A stretch of DNA of 64,000 nucleotides, from the IMG/VR virus record IMGVR_UViG_3300002494_000025, positions 62,001-126,000 of that record; one strand, 5' to 3'. Origin of the DNA: a virus. The position numbers and the translations under genes are program-made. Positions within the stretch are counted from its first letter, which is position 1; each line of letters begins with the position of its first letter. The notes beneath the pieces are model-generated. The model had not been told where the DNA came from and did no database searches. It worked only from the letters and a program-made list of their open reading frames with translations. Of the stretch, positions 1-8,396 are shown piece after piece.

Positions 1-600
1 TATAAGTTGGTACTATATTCTTTTATGTGTTCAAACATAAATTCACCATCCACAGTTTTATAAATTTTATAACATGTACTCTATTAAATAATATTTCATG
101 ATTTACAATCTGACTGTAACTGATATCTGTAATGTGTAACATAATAATTATCAGTTACTAGTATCAGTTATATATATATCTGTAACATGACGATTGTCAG
201 TTATCAGTTGTATTAATATCAACATACATATATTCATAATATGACTATTGTCAGTTATCAGTTGTACTAACACTAATATACATGTATCTGTAATATAACA
301 ATTATCAATTATCAGATCAGCTATATTAATATCAGTATACATACATCTGTAACATAACAACTGTAATATGATATCTATAATATAACTATTGTAACATGAT
401 ATCTGTAATATAACTACTGTAGTATGACACTTATAATATAACTACTGTAATATAATATCTGTAACATAACTACTGTAGTATGACATCTGTAATATAATTA
501 CTGTAATGTAACTACTGTTAGTTATTAGATCAGTTATATATACAATATCTGATACTGACATATATATATGTAACATAACTATAGTCAGTTACTAAGTCAG
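1..600. repeat. AT-rich degenerate repeat region
   Basis: No gene is supported here. The sequence is built from many imperfect copies of short units such as TAACATAACTACTGTA, TCTGTAATATAAC and CAGTTATCAGTT. Similar CAGTTA/AACTGA-type units recur in opposite orientation at about 60957-61200, next to the other arm of the long inverted repeat. A role as an origin, a recombination site or a regulator binding region is possible, but nothing in the sequence decides it. The open frame at 151-360 on the minus strand is made only of these repeats and is not counted as a gene. Confidence 0.7.
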
Positions 601-835
601 TTATGTATATAATATATTATATTATTATCTAGGAGACAGTTAATTTTTCTTTGAATAGTAACATACTATTAACAATAGTAACATGGTGGTAAGTTAATTT
701 ATGTATAAACACTCTCTACCAAGTATTGAATATAAAAGTTTTCTTATAATTTTCATCCTGCCAACTCTAAGTAAAAATTATATTAATTTTTATTTATAAA
801 TATGTTCGCGCGCACACGTCGACTTGGCCGGACCG
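583..835 (+). repeat. Left arm of a ~60 kb-spaced inverted repeat
   Basis: This arm matches the reverse complement of about 60735-60956 in several blocks. Shared blocks include TATCTAGGAGACAGTTAATT with the following TTTCTTTGAATA, then ATTAACAATAGTAACATG, TTGAATATAAAAGTTTT, TCCTGCCAACT and an AAAATTATATTAATTTTT block. The blocks stay in the same order, with small indels. The arm ends next to a short GC-rich patch (808-845) unlike the surrounding DNA; a GC-rich patch with GGCCGG sits at the matching place in the other arm. Confidence 0.85.
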
Positions 836-897
836 GTCGGCATCGTACAATCTATCAATGTTTACGTGTACTTAATTGTCAATCTTGTTATTGTATA

Positions 898-926
898 TAA
901 AGTGTAAACTCGAATATATTATTAAT
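898..926 (+). promoter_or_regulatory. Motif A (early-type) promoter
   Basis: GTGTAAACTCGAATATATTA followed by TTAAT. It matches the family TTGyAAA, short spacer, AAyATATTATTA seen before other early-type genes. It lies about 30 bases before the first gene of the 955-1910 pair. Confidence 0.6.
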
Positions 927-954
927 AGGTACAAATGTATGGGGGTGATTATAA

Positions 955-1353
955 ATGGTTATGTATACAAAAGAAATAACATTACCTATTCCAAGTCCAA
1001 CACGTGATGACCAAGTTGAATATGTAGATGTAGATAATATAAAGTTAGAAACTATTTATAATTTCGAAACACACGAATATGTTGCAATAGTTTGTAAAAT
1101 AAGAAAAAACAATACACATGAGAAACATCGAATATTTTATTTCAAAGTACCATATGAACGTGAATACGGATTTGCAAATTTAAGAAAAATTTTTGAAAAC
1201 ACTCAACTGGATTATGATTACAGTACGTATATTTCCAATCAACACAACAACATTGATTTAATGAACACAATCATAAATTTGTTCGAAACAATACAGAATG
1301 AAATCCAACAATCACAATCATCATTTCAAAATAATAAAACCGATGTAATGTAA
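955..1353 (+). CDS. Hypothetical protein, 132 aa
   Basis: I do not recognise the family. The start is set by a good ribosome binding site (GGGGGTGATTATAA) just before the ATG, and the gene stops at TAA. It has no TAG codon. The middle has alternating hydrophobic and charged stretches (YVAIVCKIRKNN, HRIFYFKVPYE) that suggest beta strands, followed by an acidic/polar helix and a Q/S/N-rich tail. A similar strand pattern appears in the next gene, so the two may be distant paralogues. It sits directly behind a motif A promoter and 29 bases before the next gene, so the two are probably co-transcribed early. Confidence 0.8.
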   Translation: MVMYTKEITLPIPSPTRDDQVEYVDVDNIKLETIYNFETHEYVAIVCKIRKNNTHEKHRIFYFKVPYEREYGFANLRKIFENTQLDYDYSTYISNQHNNIDLMNTIINLFETIQNEIQQSQSSFQNNKTDVM

Positions 1354-1382
1354 ATGTAAAACTTGGGAGGTGGGTGTAAATT

Positions 1383-1910
1383 ATGAGAAATGAAAGTAAT
1401 TTTAATGTTGACAACATGGAGTTCCCAAAAGTTTTAGAACACATCGAATGGCGTTTGGGTTCGATGGTTAGAATCAGACCATCAAAAGAAAAGGTTTTGT
1501 TCAGTTTTATGTTGAGAGACAAGAACAACAAAGATTACGATACGAATAGTAGAGTATTGTTTTCTACAAACATGTCTGAAACATATCAGATTATCAAGTA
1601 TCTCGATACACTCCTAAATACAGATACAGTTACACCATACACCCTAATCCATGTTCCAGATGGTCCAGATGGTACTAAAAATAATTAGGGAATAAAAAAG
1701 ATATTTACAATCATACCTAAACGTGATGAGAAGATGAAGTTACAAACGGTGTATATTTCTTTAATTGTAAACAACAATGGACATGAGATAAAATATATTA
1801 TCAGTTTTACTGATACAGGTGTGTTACGATATTTTGGATTTAAATTAAAATTAATGTACTATTGGTTAACAACAAACACACTAGTTGGATTCACCGAAAA
1901 CTGGATATGA
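1383..1910 (+). CDS. Hypothetical protein, 175 aa, one internal TAG
   Basis: The start follows GGGAGGTGGGTGTAAATT. The frame meets TAG at 1686-1688 (after codon 101) and continues to TGA at 1908-1910, only 12 bases before a clean terminator hairpin. That tight spacing, and the protein-like composition of the second half, favour reading the TAG as sense. The first half (MVRIRPSKEKVLFSFML) and the second half (KIFTIIPKRDEK, then VYISLIVNNNG) have the same strand/loop/strand layout, so this may be an internally duplicated fold. If TAG acted as a stop under early conditions, a 101-residue product would be made instead. Function unknown. Confidence 0.65.
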
Positions 1911-1922
1911 TATGAAAGAATG

Positions 1923-1949
1923 AAACCCACCAAATTTGGTGGGTTTGTT
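1923..1949. terminator. Bidirectional hairpin terminator
   Basis: AACCCACCAAATTTGGTGGG is a perfect stem-loop with T-rich flanks. It lies between the plus-strand 955-1910 genes and the converging minus-strand gene that ends at 1971, so it can serve both. Confidence 0.85.
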
Positions 1950-1970
1950 TTTATTTATTAGTTCGTATTT

Positions 1971-2216
1971 TTATTCATTTTCTGATTTTGTTCTTTGTTC
2001 TTTTTGTTCTTGTTGGTTTTTAACCAACCATTCTTCAATCAAACTATCAAATTGTGATAGTTTTTCCAAAATAACTTGAGTATCAATCTTGTTGTTTTGT
2101 TTTCCTGTGTATAACTTATGTATGTTCTCAAACATTGAGATTACGTTTATTAACGAAACAATCATCTAAGTTGTTAGTATTGACGTCACCAATATAATTG
2201 ACAAATTGTCAAACAT
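1971..2216 (-). CDS. Small membrane protein, 81 aa, one TAG
   Basis: The start chosen is the ATG at 2216, which follows an AGGTG ribosome binding site. The open frame that avoids TAG would begin only at 2165 and has no ribosome binding site. The true frame crosses TAG at codon 17. With alanine there, residues 4-27 form one uninterrupted hydrophobic helix (NLSIILVTSILTT-A-MIVSLIN), typical of a transmembrane segment. The rest is charged (KNQQEQKEQRTKSENE) and probably cytoplasmic. A small one-pass membrane protein could be a holin or spanin-like factor, but there is no specific signature. A motif B promoter lies about 60 bases upstream. Confidence 0.7.
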
Positions 2217-2277
2217 TTAATTCACCTCTATCTATAGATAATGATTAAATGTTTTGAAACTTCACAGTTTTGTAAGT

Positions 2278-2290
2278 CATTATTAAGTTT
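2278..2290 (-). promoter_or_regulatory. Motif B (late-type) promoter
   Basis: Read on the minus strand this is AAACTTAATAATG, the best form of the late-type motif. It faces the TAG-containing gene at 1971-2216. Confidence 0.7.
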
Positions 2291-2314
2291 GTTTTCTTTT
2301 TTTAGTTTTGTACT

Positions 2315-2345
2315 AAAATTGCAAGACTCAATATATTATTATTAG
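2315..2345 (+). promoter_or_regulatory. Motif A (early-type) promoter
   Basis: AAAATTGCAAGACTCAATAT followed by ATTATTATTAG. It faces the TAG-free gene at 2378. Together with the motif B copy at 2278-2290 it makes a divergent early/late pair. Confidence 0.7.
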
Positions 2346-2377
2346 AACGTTGTGTTAAGATGATTGGGGTGGATTGG

Positions 2378-2905
2378 ATGAATGAAAAAACAAATTCAAC
2401 GTTTCAAATCTTATTTTCATTCCTAATGTTTACATCGTACATGTATTCGAACCTTTCAGAATTCATCAAACAACTTAACGAAGTAGTTTTTGAGGGATAC
2501 AAACATACAATCGTAACTAGTAACGATGGGTTGTATATAAAACGAAGTAAAAGTCAAGAACAGATAAAAGATATCATACGTGGTTACGAATATCTAAAGA
2601 GTGGGGGTAATTTACCAGACTCCAATATCGTAGTATTTAATTTAAAAGTAATTGATGTTAAACCAGTCTGTCTTTTTAAATGTAACTGGTTCAAAATTAA
2701 AAACTTGTACAGATACTACGTAAAACTAACAATTGTAGATCATGATTTTCAATTCATGAAGTCGGATGATTCCGTAATTAACTTTGTGATAAAACCGAAC
2801 ATCAGTTATATTTATAGTTACGTTAAACACATAATAAAAGAAACTGATTATGGATATCCGTTCTGGTTCAAACGTGAGGAATTTGAGAAAATTTCAAAAC
2901 TGTAA
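2378..2905 (+). CDS. Hypothetical protein, 175 aa
   Basis: The start at 2378 is preferred over an in-frame ATG at 2360 because GGGGTGG lies between them at the normal distance for a ribosome binding site. No TAG occurs. The N-terminal part contains a hydrophobic stretch (FQILFSFLMFTSYMYS), which could be a buried helix or a membrane segment. The remainder is mixed beta/alpha with a Lys/Tyr-rich middle. Not recognised. It follows a motif A promoter and precedes the SSB and recombinase genes, so an early replication or host-takeover role is possible but not shown. Confidence 0.75.
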   Translation: MNEKTNSTFQILFSFLMFTSYMYSNLSEFIKQLNEVVFEGYKHTIVTSNDGLYIKRSKSQEQIKDIIRGYEYLKSGGNLPDSNIVVFNLKVIDVKPVCLFKCNWFKIKNLYRYYVKLTIVDHDFQFMKSDDSVINFVIKPNISYIYSYVKHIIKETDYGYPFWFKREEFEKISKL

Positions 2906-2924
2906 AACCCAATATATTATTAAG
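2897..2924 (+). promoter_or_regulatory. Motif A (early-type) promoter
   Basis: AACTGTAAAACCCAATATAT followed by TATTAAGG. The motif overlaps the end of the preceding gene and faces the SSB and recombinase genes. Confidence 0.7.
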
Positions 2925-2965
2925 GTTTGATGTATGTAAAAATAAAAAGTATGGAGGTGGATGGT

Positions 2966-3970
2966 ATGGGTATTTTCGATAGTTTAAATCAATTAAGGAT
3001 GGTGAGAAATATGGGTGAGAACAGTGGTAAGAAGACACGATACTATGACATTCTAAATGTTTATAACAATTCGATGATCCACATCGATAGAGATACTGGA
3101 GAAAAACAGATACTTGATAAAACGACTGTAGTTATATTCAACATTGACAAACCAATATATGTTACAAGAGTGATCACAACGTATCCACGTATTGTAACCC
3201 ATGAAATTATTGTAGACTCACTAACGGACGACGGTGGTTTTGAAAATTTGATGTCAAGAGATACGTTTAAGAAGTATTATAGTATCAAAAAGAGATATTT
3301 TAATACGATCCCCAAAGAAAATTGGAAAAAGTTTAATAAATCAGTAAGAACCGAATGGTATATGGTTATACCAGTTATCGTTGTAAAAAAAGGTGTTGAC
3401 AGACCCACATTAATGATTGTTAAGAATCAAAATATTATTAAAGCGTTTACTGGATTGGATTTGGATGAAACAAAATATAATTTGGCACTTGGGAAAAATT
3501 TCGATGGTGTCAAAGCAACACTTCTAATTACACTTGATATTAATGATCCACGTAACTTTTCATATACATATACCCCAAAATATAATGGATTTTTATCAAA
3601 TGTATATAACACAATCTCAACATCATATCCAATAGAATTGTACCAACAATCGTACGATGATTTTATCAGTTATGCAAAGAACAAGACACGTGAGAATAGA
3701 GATGAAATATTAGTTCAACTTGAGTACTATTTGAACGAAATAACAAATATGATGGAGTACGAAATCAAGAGATTCGAACAATCAAAATCAAAAGATGATA
3801 TTTTACAACAAACGGTAACCACAAACAGTAAAAAAGGACAAACTATGAAGATTGGTAATGTAAGTGAAGAAAGAAGAACACAATCTGATGATGAATTTGA
3901 TAAACTCCTTGAATCCTTAAACATTGATGTTTCAGATAATGAAAATGAAGATGATGAAATTCCGTTTTAA
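2966..3970 (+). CDS. Single-stranded DNA-binding protein (SSB-like), 334 aa
   Basis: The start is the ATG at 2966 just behind GGAGGTGGATGGT; an upstream in-frame ATG lacks a ribosome binding site. The strongest clue is the C-terminus. After a Q/S/T-rich linker comes an acidic tail ending in DNENEDDEIPF, the tip by which SSB proteins recruit replication and repair partners (compare DDDIPF of bacterial SSB). The preceding ~230 residues are rich in beta strands, compatible with OB folds, but are longer than bacterial SSB and closer in size to phage gp32-type proteins. The gene is immediately upstream of a RecA/UvsX-like recombinase, as expected for a recombination-replication pair. No TAG codons. 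Transcribed from the motif A site at 2897. Confidence 0.75.
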   Translation: MGIFDSLNQLRMVRNMGENSGKKTRYYDILNVYNNSMIHIDRDTGEKQILDKTTVVIFNIDKPIYVTRVITTYPRIVTHEIIVDSLTDDGGFENLMSRDTFKKYYSIKKRYFNTIPKENWKKFNKSVRTEWYMVIPVIVVKKGVDRPTLMIVKNQNIIKAFTGLDLDETKYNLALGKNFDGVKATLLITLDINDPRNFSYTYTPKYNGFLSNVYNTISTSYPIELYQQSYDDFISYAKNKTRENRDEILVQLEYYLNEITNMMEYEIKRFEQSKSKDDILQQTVTTNSKKGQTMKIGNVSEERRTQSDDEFDKLLESLNIDVSDNENEDDEIPF

Positions 3971-4002
3971 TCATAAACAGGTATGGATGAGGGGTGGTGA
4001 TG

Positions 4003-5187
4003 ATGGCAAGAAAAAAGAGTGAAGTTGAATTGAAAACCCATGAAAACTCTGGAATTTTAAAAATTTTTGAGGAAATAGCCAAAGAAACAAATGTGTCAGA
4101 GACTAATCTTATGGATGATATATTTGATACACCATTGACTGTGTTTAATGAACTCATTGGTGGTATTCCAAAGGGTAGGATTGTTAGTATTGCTTCCGAA
4201 CCAGGTGCAGGTAAAACTACACTACTAGTACAAACCATTTCACATCTACAAAAACACGAAACGTGTAATATTATCTACATAGACACAGAACAAAGTATGA
4301 GTAGGAGAAGATTCACAGAACTTGGACTCGATATTGATAAAATATTGTATGTTCAACCACAAACGTTGGAGGATACTTACACATTCATAATCAAAGTATT
4401 ACAACGAAAACAAGAACTTAATGACATGACACCTTTACTAATAGCATTTGACAGTGTCACTGCAACACCAACGAAAAAAGATATTCAACAATCCGACGAA
4501 ACTGATTTTCAACAACAAGTCGGGTACAGAGCAAGAATCAATTCTAAAGTAATACCGATCATACAAACGTATATATCAAAAACAAACACCACATTTTTGA
4601 TGATTAATCAACTGAGAAAAAATATTAATGTCGGATACAGTAGTTTCTTCACCCCACAAGATGAAATTGTTGGGGGATTGTCATTATTGTATTATTCTGC
4701 AATTGATCTTCGATTGTCGTCATCACTGTCAAATAAGAACAAACTACTAGAATCAAATGAAATAGATGGTAAACTTGTGTGGGCAAAGACAAAAAAGAAT
4801 CGTCTGATGACACCCATGATTGAATTTCCATTATTGTTGGATTACAAAAACGGATTTGACAATGATTTATCAAACCTTGCGTTTTTACTTGAGTTTGATG
4901 AGTACAGTAAAGATTATCTACAGACGGGGAGTTGGTATAGGATAAAAAATATCCTCACTGGTAAGGAGTATTCATTTAGGTTATCAGAGTATAAACAAAT
5001 GTGCACTGACAACCCTGAGTTTAGACAGACCGTTGATGATTTGGTGGTATACATATGTAGAAAAGAATTCAAGGGGTTGAAAGACGAGGTGATTGTTGAT
5101 GAACTTACCAACAGAAAACTTAAAGACACAAGAACAAGAATCAATAACGTAGTTGAAGAGGTTAGAACAGCAAATAATGAAAGTTGA
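4003..5187 (+). CDS. RecA/UvsX-like recombinase, 394 aa
   Basis: An ATP-dependent DNA strand-exchange protein. A Walker A motif (SEPGAGKTT) lies near residue 65, with IIYIDTEQ next and a Walker B-like strand LLIAFDSVTA near residue 150. Then come TFLMINQLRKN, the usual RecA/UvsX L1-L2 region, and DEIVGGLSLLYYSA. The order and length (~390) fit phage UvsX more than bacterial RecA. ATGs at 4000 and 4003 are both possible after GAGGGGTGG; I chose the second for spacing. There are no TAG codons. It lies downstream of the SSB gene, and a small TAG-bearing gene overlaps its last 11 bases. Confidence 0.88.
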   Translation: MARKKSEVELKTHENSGILKIFEEIAKETNVSETNLMDDIFDTPLTVFNELIGGIPKGRIVSIASEPGAGKTTLLVQTISHLQKHETCNIIYIDTEQSMSRRRFTELGLDIDKILYVQPQTLEDTYTFIIKVLQRKQELNDMTPLLIAFDSVTATPTKKDIQQSDETDFQQQVGYRARINSKVIPIIQTYISKTNTTFLMINQLRKNINVGYSSFFTPQDEIVGGLSLLYYSAIDLRLSSSLSNKNKLLESNEIDGKLVWAKTKKNRLMTPMIEFPLLLDYKNGFDNDLSNLAFLLEFDEYSKDYLQTGSWYRIKNILTGKEYSFRLSEYKQMCTDNPEFRQTVDDLVVYICRKEFKGLKDEVIVDELTNRKLKDTRTRINNVVEEVRTANNES

Positions 5188-5545
5188 TGAGTTGATTGAC
5201 AAACTATTGAGTGATATCTATGAAGTTGAAAAAAGAAATGAACCATATCTAAAGGGAGGAATCTTTTCTAAAATTCGACAATTAACGGAAACTAAATTGA
5301 ACCTGATGAACTAGTACAAAATATTAAAAGATGACAAACGATAGGACGAGATAAACAACTTAAAAGTGATAGAATTACAAAAAGAGCTAAATCTTATGGA
5401 CGAACAAAATCAGTCGGAAATAGAAAGGTCCTTGAAAGTAATATTCCCAGTATTGGACGATTTCGCAAGACATAGTAAAGTACATTAGGACTTGGTACGA
5501 GAGTTTATTGACTTTGTCATGAAGAAGCTAACATCATTACAATAA
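5177..5545 (+). CDS. Hypothetical coiled-coil protein, 122 aa, three TAGs
   Basis: This gene is invisible under the standard code. It begins at an ATG overlapping the end of the recombinase gene by 11 bases and reads through TAG three times (after LNLMN, after DDKR and after KVH) to TAA at 5543. The product is charged and helical (MKVDELIDKLLSDIYEVEK, later LQKELNLMDEQNQSEIE), suggesting a coiled coil. Function unknown. Translational coupling to the recombinase is likely from the overlap and from the absence of a strong ribosome binding site. Confidence 0.65.
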
Positions 5546-5592
5546 AAATGATAAAAATGTAAAAAAAATAATAACTGAACAACACAGATTTA

Positions 5593-5606
5593 AAAACTTA
5601 ATAATG
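5593..5606 (+). promoter_or_regulatory. Motif B (late-type) promoter
   Basis: AAAACTTAATAATGA, about 50 bases upstream of the gene at 5656 and of the baseplate gene that follows it. Confidence 0.7.
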
Positions 5607-5655
5607 ACACACCACAATAAACTATACATTTAATTAGGAGGAGGAGTGATTTTTT

Positions 5656-5880
5656 ATGTCGATGGTTTACATATTGTTCATATTTAGATCTGGAAAAGTT
5701 TCAAAAATTAGTGTGGACCCAATACGGGTGGAAAATGTAATCAAACAATTAAGAAATTTCTTCTCCAAAGAACAAACGGGTGATAACAGATACTTGATTA
5801 TTGAAGATGAAAACAAGACATTTTTTGTAGATTTGAGTGATGTTTCTGCGATTGAAGTTATGAAGTATGAAACAAAGTAA
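5656..5880 (+). CDS. Small hypothetical protein, 74 aa
   Basis: The ribosome binding site AGGAGGAGGAGTG precedes the ATG. The product is short, beginning MSMVYILFIFRSGK, with a likely beta-alpha-beta layout. No TAG. It heads a late-type transcription unit that continues with a gp26-like baseplate gene, so a small structural or assembly role is plausible, but no family is recognised. Confidence 0.7.
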   Translation: MSMVYILFIFRSGKVSKISVDPIRVENVIKQLRNFFSKEQTGDNRYLIIEDENKTFFVDLSDVSAIEVMKYETK

Positions 5881-5916
5881 ATAAAAGTAAATAAGTAAAG
5901 AGGGGAGTGATGTAGT

Positions 5917-6723
5917 ATGAAATTTCAAGTCAAAGGATTGGAAACTGAAGTTATCGTTGAGTTACCATCAAAAAATATTTTCTACGGTCTTCCACAAGAT
6001 TTAAGAGTTAAGGTTCGCCCAATGACAGTGAAGGAGCAGAAGACAATGTTGTCTATGAACGGTAACAACGTAGAGGATGTGATAAACTCAATTATATTTG
6101 CATGCTGCAAGTATGAAGATGGACGACCATTACCACAGGATTTGTTAATTGCAGATAGAGACTTTTTACTTAATGAAGTTAGAAAAATCACATACGGTTC
6201 TGATATTCAGTTAACATACACATGTGATAAATGTAATACAGAAAATAAAATACATTATGATCTAAACATGCTTGATACAATATCAATACCCGAAGATTTC
6301 AGAATTGAAGATTTACAATATACATCACAACACATAACAGATGAAGAAGGAAATCCAGTAGTATTCCAATTCATATTCCCCACAATTACAACAGTTAAAC
6401 AACAGAGCATGCTTTCTAAAAATAAACGTGACATTTTGATATATACCAGCATCGTATCGAATATATATGGTATTGTTGTAACTGAAGTTGGTGAGGATGG
6501 AAAGGTCACAAAAACAGTTAAACAGTTGAGTCTTGAAGATAAGAAGAATCTTCTTGAAGTACTTATGCAAACACCTGCAATTGAGATTACGAATATGTTA
6601 ACCTTTATGAAAGAACATTCTTTTGATGGTATACAAAAGTCTGTGTCATTCACATGTTCCAATTGTGGTACTGATAACGATGTTGTCATTATAAATCAAG
6701 ATTACTTTTTTCCTATTAGATGA
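5917..6723 (+). CDS. T4 gp26-like baseplate protein, main part (268 aa)
   Basis: Resembles the T4_baseplate family (gp26-type hub/assembly protein). It opens with LPSKNIFYG and VRPMTVKEQKTM, the usual start of this family, followed by a helical segment with RDFLLNEVRKITYG. Then comes a CxxC zinc-ribbon pair (CDKCNTENK, about residue 108) and a second one at the C-terminus (CSNCGTDND, about residue 252). The frame stops at TGA (6721), but the expected C-terminal helical part of the family is encoded directly after it in the +1 frame (see 6710-6994). No TAG in this part. Start follows GAGGGGAGTGATGTAGT. Confidence 0.75.
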   Translation: MKFQVKGLETEVIVELPSKNIFYGLPQDLRVKVRPMTVKEQKTMLSMNGNNVEDVINSIIFACCKYEDGRPLPQDLLIADRDFLLNEVRKITYGSDIQLTYTCDKCNTENKIHYDLNMLDTISIPEDFRIEDLQYTSQHITDEEGNPVVFQFIFPTITTVKQQSMLSKNKRDILIYTSIVSNIYGIVVTEVGEDGKVTKTVKQLSLEDKKNLLEVLMQTPAIEITNMLTFMKEHSFDGIQKSVSFTCSNCGTDNDVVIINQDYFFPIR

Positions 6724-6994
6724 GAGGAATTCGGAAATATAGGCAAAACAATTTCATGAACTACTTACAATGCAGTTACAGTTGTAGTAGAAATATCATG
6801 TTTAGATTTCAGATACAGATAATATGAGTTTATTCGAATTTCAAACGTTATATAAAATATTTGTTGATTTTGTAAAAGCAGAAGAAGAAGAAATGAAAAA
6901 AGTGGAAAACAAAATTAATCAATCAAACAAGTCAAACAAACTGACACTTACAAATCCGTTACCAACAAAATTATTTGATCGTTTGGAGATGTGA
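6710..6994 (+). CDS. C-terminal part of gp26-like protein in +1 frame
   Basis: This frame has no ATG start near its beginning. It gives a helical segment (AKQFHELLTMQLQL, then MSLFEFQTLYKIFVDFVK) resembling the C-terminal helices that follow the second zinc ribbon in gp26-like proteins. It contains four TAG codons and ends at TGA 6992. A run TTT TTT C at 6706-6712 is a plausible +1 slip site joining it to the upstream gene (TTT to TTC). Alternatives are an assembly error in the T6 run, a non-AUG start, or recent splitting of the gene. A 35-residue ATG frame overlapping the upstream stop codon looks less protein-like. Confidence 0.5.
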
Positions 6995-6998
6995 TGTA

Positions 6999-7178
6999 AT
7001 GTATATCGAAAAGCCACAAGTGTTGAATTATAGATAGTACACTAAAAATATAATTGATAAATCAAACTTATATATGTATTATTTAAAAAAAATTAAGCAA
7101 TAGTCACGTATGAATAATTTGAGTAGTTATGTCAAATATTTGCATCGAAGTGTTGGACAATTATTACGTATTAAATAA
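6999..7178 (+). CDS. Small hypothetical protein, 59 aa, two TAGs
   Basis: The start overlaps closely with the end of the previous frame (TGATGTAATG). The frame crosses TAG twice and ends with TAA at 7176. The product is basic and Tyr/Asn-rich (NLYMYYLKKIKQ). No family is recognised. It is supported mainly by its position in a tightly packed operon and by coding continuity when TAG is sense. Confidence 0.45.
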
Positions 7179-7193
7179 GTGGAGGTGAGTTAA

Positions 7194-7685
7194 ATGGGTA
7201 AAGATTTTAGAAATAAGCTGTGGCGGATACTTGAATCAGACGAAGCCGTTGATGAAGTTGTTGATAAAGAACCAAATGATGTGGATGAAGAAGACAAACT
7301 TGAAGTGTTAACTCAGAAACTTGATGAAATATTGAACAAACTTGAGGAAGTACTTAAACTCGAACAGACAAAAGATGAATCTGAGGAAATTACTGAAGAG
7401 GAAACTACTGAAGAGGAAACTACTGAAGAGGAAACTGATGATGAAAATGAAAAAGAATCTGTACAAGAAATGAGACAAAGAATTAGAGAAAAATTAAGAA
7501 AGAAAATGTTAAGAGAAGCTCTTGAACATGCACTTTTTGAAGCAAAAATGAAAAAGAAGTGGACTGACTTTGAGAAAAAGGTTGAAAAAGTGAATACAAT
7601 AAAGGAAAACCTTGATGACGAAGAATTGGAAGACATTGTAAGAAAACTCAAAAATGAGATCAAAAAAAGATTGAGAAGAAGATAA
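7194..7685 (+). CDS. Acidic/basic coiled-coil protein, 163 aa
   Basis: The start follows GGAGGTGAGTTAA. The first half is strongly acidic and contains a three-fold 15-base repeat encoding EETTE units (about 7395-7440). The second half is a long charged coiled coil ending in a basic tail (IKKRLRRR). No TAG. Charge-segregated coiled coils of this type are common in phage scaffolding and internal head proteins. The converging minus-strand neighbour is the prohead protease, so a prohead core role is possible, but this is inference. The gene ends at a strong bidirectional terminator. Confidence 0.7.
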   Translation: MGKDFRNKLWRILESDEAVDEVVDKEPNDVDEEDKLEVLTQKLDEILNKLEEVLKLEQTKDESEEITEEETTEEETTEEETDDENEKESVQEMRQRIREKLRKKMLREALEHALFEAKMKKKWTDFEKKVEKVNTIKENLDDEELEDIVRKLKNEIKKRLRRR

Positions 7686-7698
7686 AATTGAAAAGTAA

Positions 7699-7737
7699 AA
7701 CACCCCTGGGATAAATTTCTCAGGGGTGTTTTTTTTC
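7699..7737. terminator. Bidirectional hairpin terminator
   Basis: CACCCCTGGG and CAGGGGTG form a stem around a short AT loop, followed by T8. It separates the converging coiled-coil gene and prohead protease gene. Confidence 0.88.
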
Positions 7738-8373
7738 TTATTTATGTTTTAATTTTGAACGTTTTAGTTTCTCAATATATGTTTTTAACACATATTCTTC
7801 AAAACTATTCAGTTTACCACGGTTTTCCAATTTCTTTAAATAATTAACACTTTCAGTAATAACATACTATTTGTCAAATCCCGGAATTGATACTACATCA
7901 AAAGTAATAATATCGAATGTATCAGGAACTACATATATAACACTTTTACCACTTATATATTTTTCTTCAACATCACCTAGAGCTCTCAATGAAATACCAA
8001 CTGATACTTTTGAATTTAACAATTCTTGTAGTATGACACCATTTGGAGTATTAAGTGGAACAAATGATCCATATATTATTTTATCTTTTAATTCCAGATT
8101 CGTAATAAGATGTGATACTTCAGTCAGTTTGATGTACTACATACGATTTGGATCATTTGTTTCTGGATGGTCGAGTTCTCCCATCAGTCTCTTCTATTCA
8201 ATTTCTTTTTGTAATCTTGGATAGTTTCTTGTAAAACATTCTTTTGGATAGTACCTGTTATTGTTATTTACGGTTTCAAGTAACATAAAGATCTATTTAT
8301 ACTTTTTTCCATTTGTTCCATCTATACTTGACTATCCCATGTTTTCAACTATGACAGTGTGTCTGTTTGGCAT
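7738..8373 (-). CDS. Prohead maturation protease (T4 gp21-like), 211 aa, five TAGs
   Basis: Serine protease that cleaves the scaffold and capsid N-termini during head maturation. In order: NNNRYYPKECF (family: NRNGRYYP), KRLMGELDHPE with the catalytic histidine, LTEVSHLIT, IYGSFVPLNTPNG, and VSVGISLRALG with the catalytic serine. The end resembles the PSxxAY segment, here GFDK*YV with TAG at the conserved alanine (7867-7869). Length fits gp21. The start is an ATG 6 bases after GGGGGTG. Under the standard code the gene would break into small pieces. It is the last gene of a minus-strand operon with three baseplate-type genes. Confidence 0.82.
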
Positions 8374-8396
8374 TGGTTACACCCCCAATTGATATA

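Noticed and set aside
151-360. Open frame in the left repeat region (minus strand)
   Set aside because: It consists only of degenerate repeats, has no ribosome binding site and gives an Ile/Thr/Asp periodic peptide.
2360-2377. Upstream start codon for the gene at 2378
   Set aside because: The ribosome binding site GGGGTGG lies after this ATG, so translation from it is unlikely.
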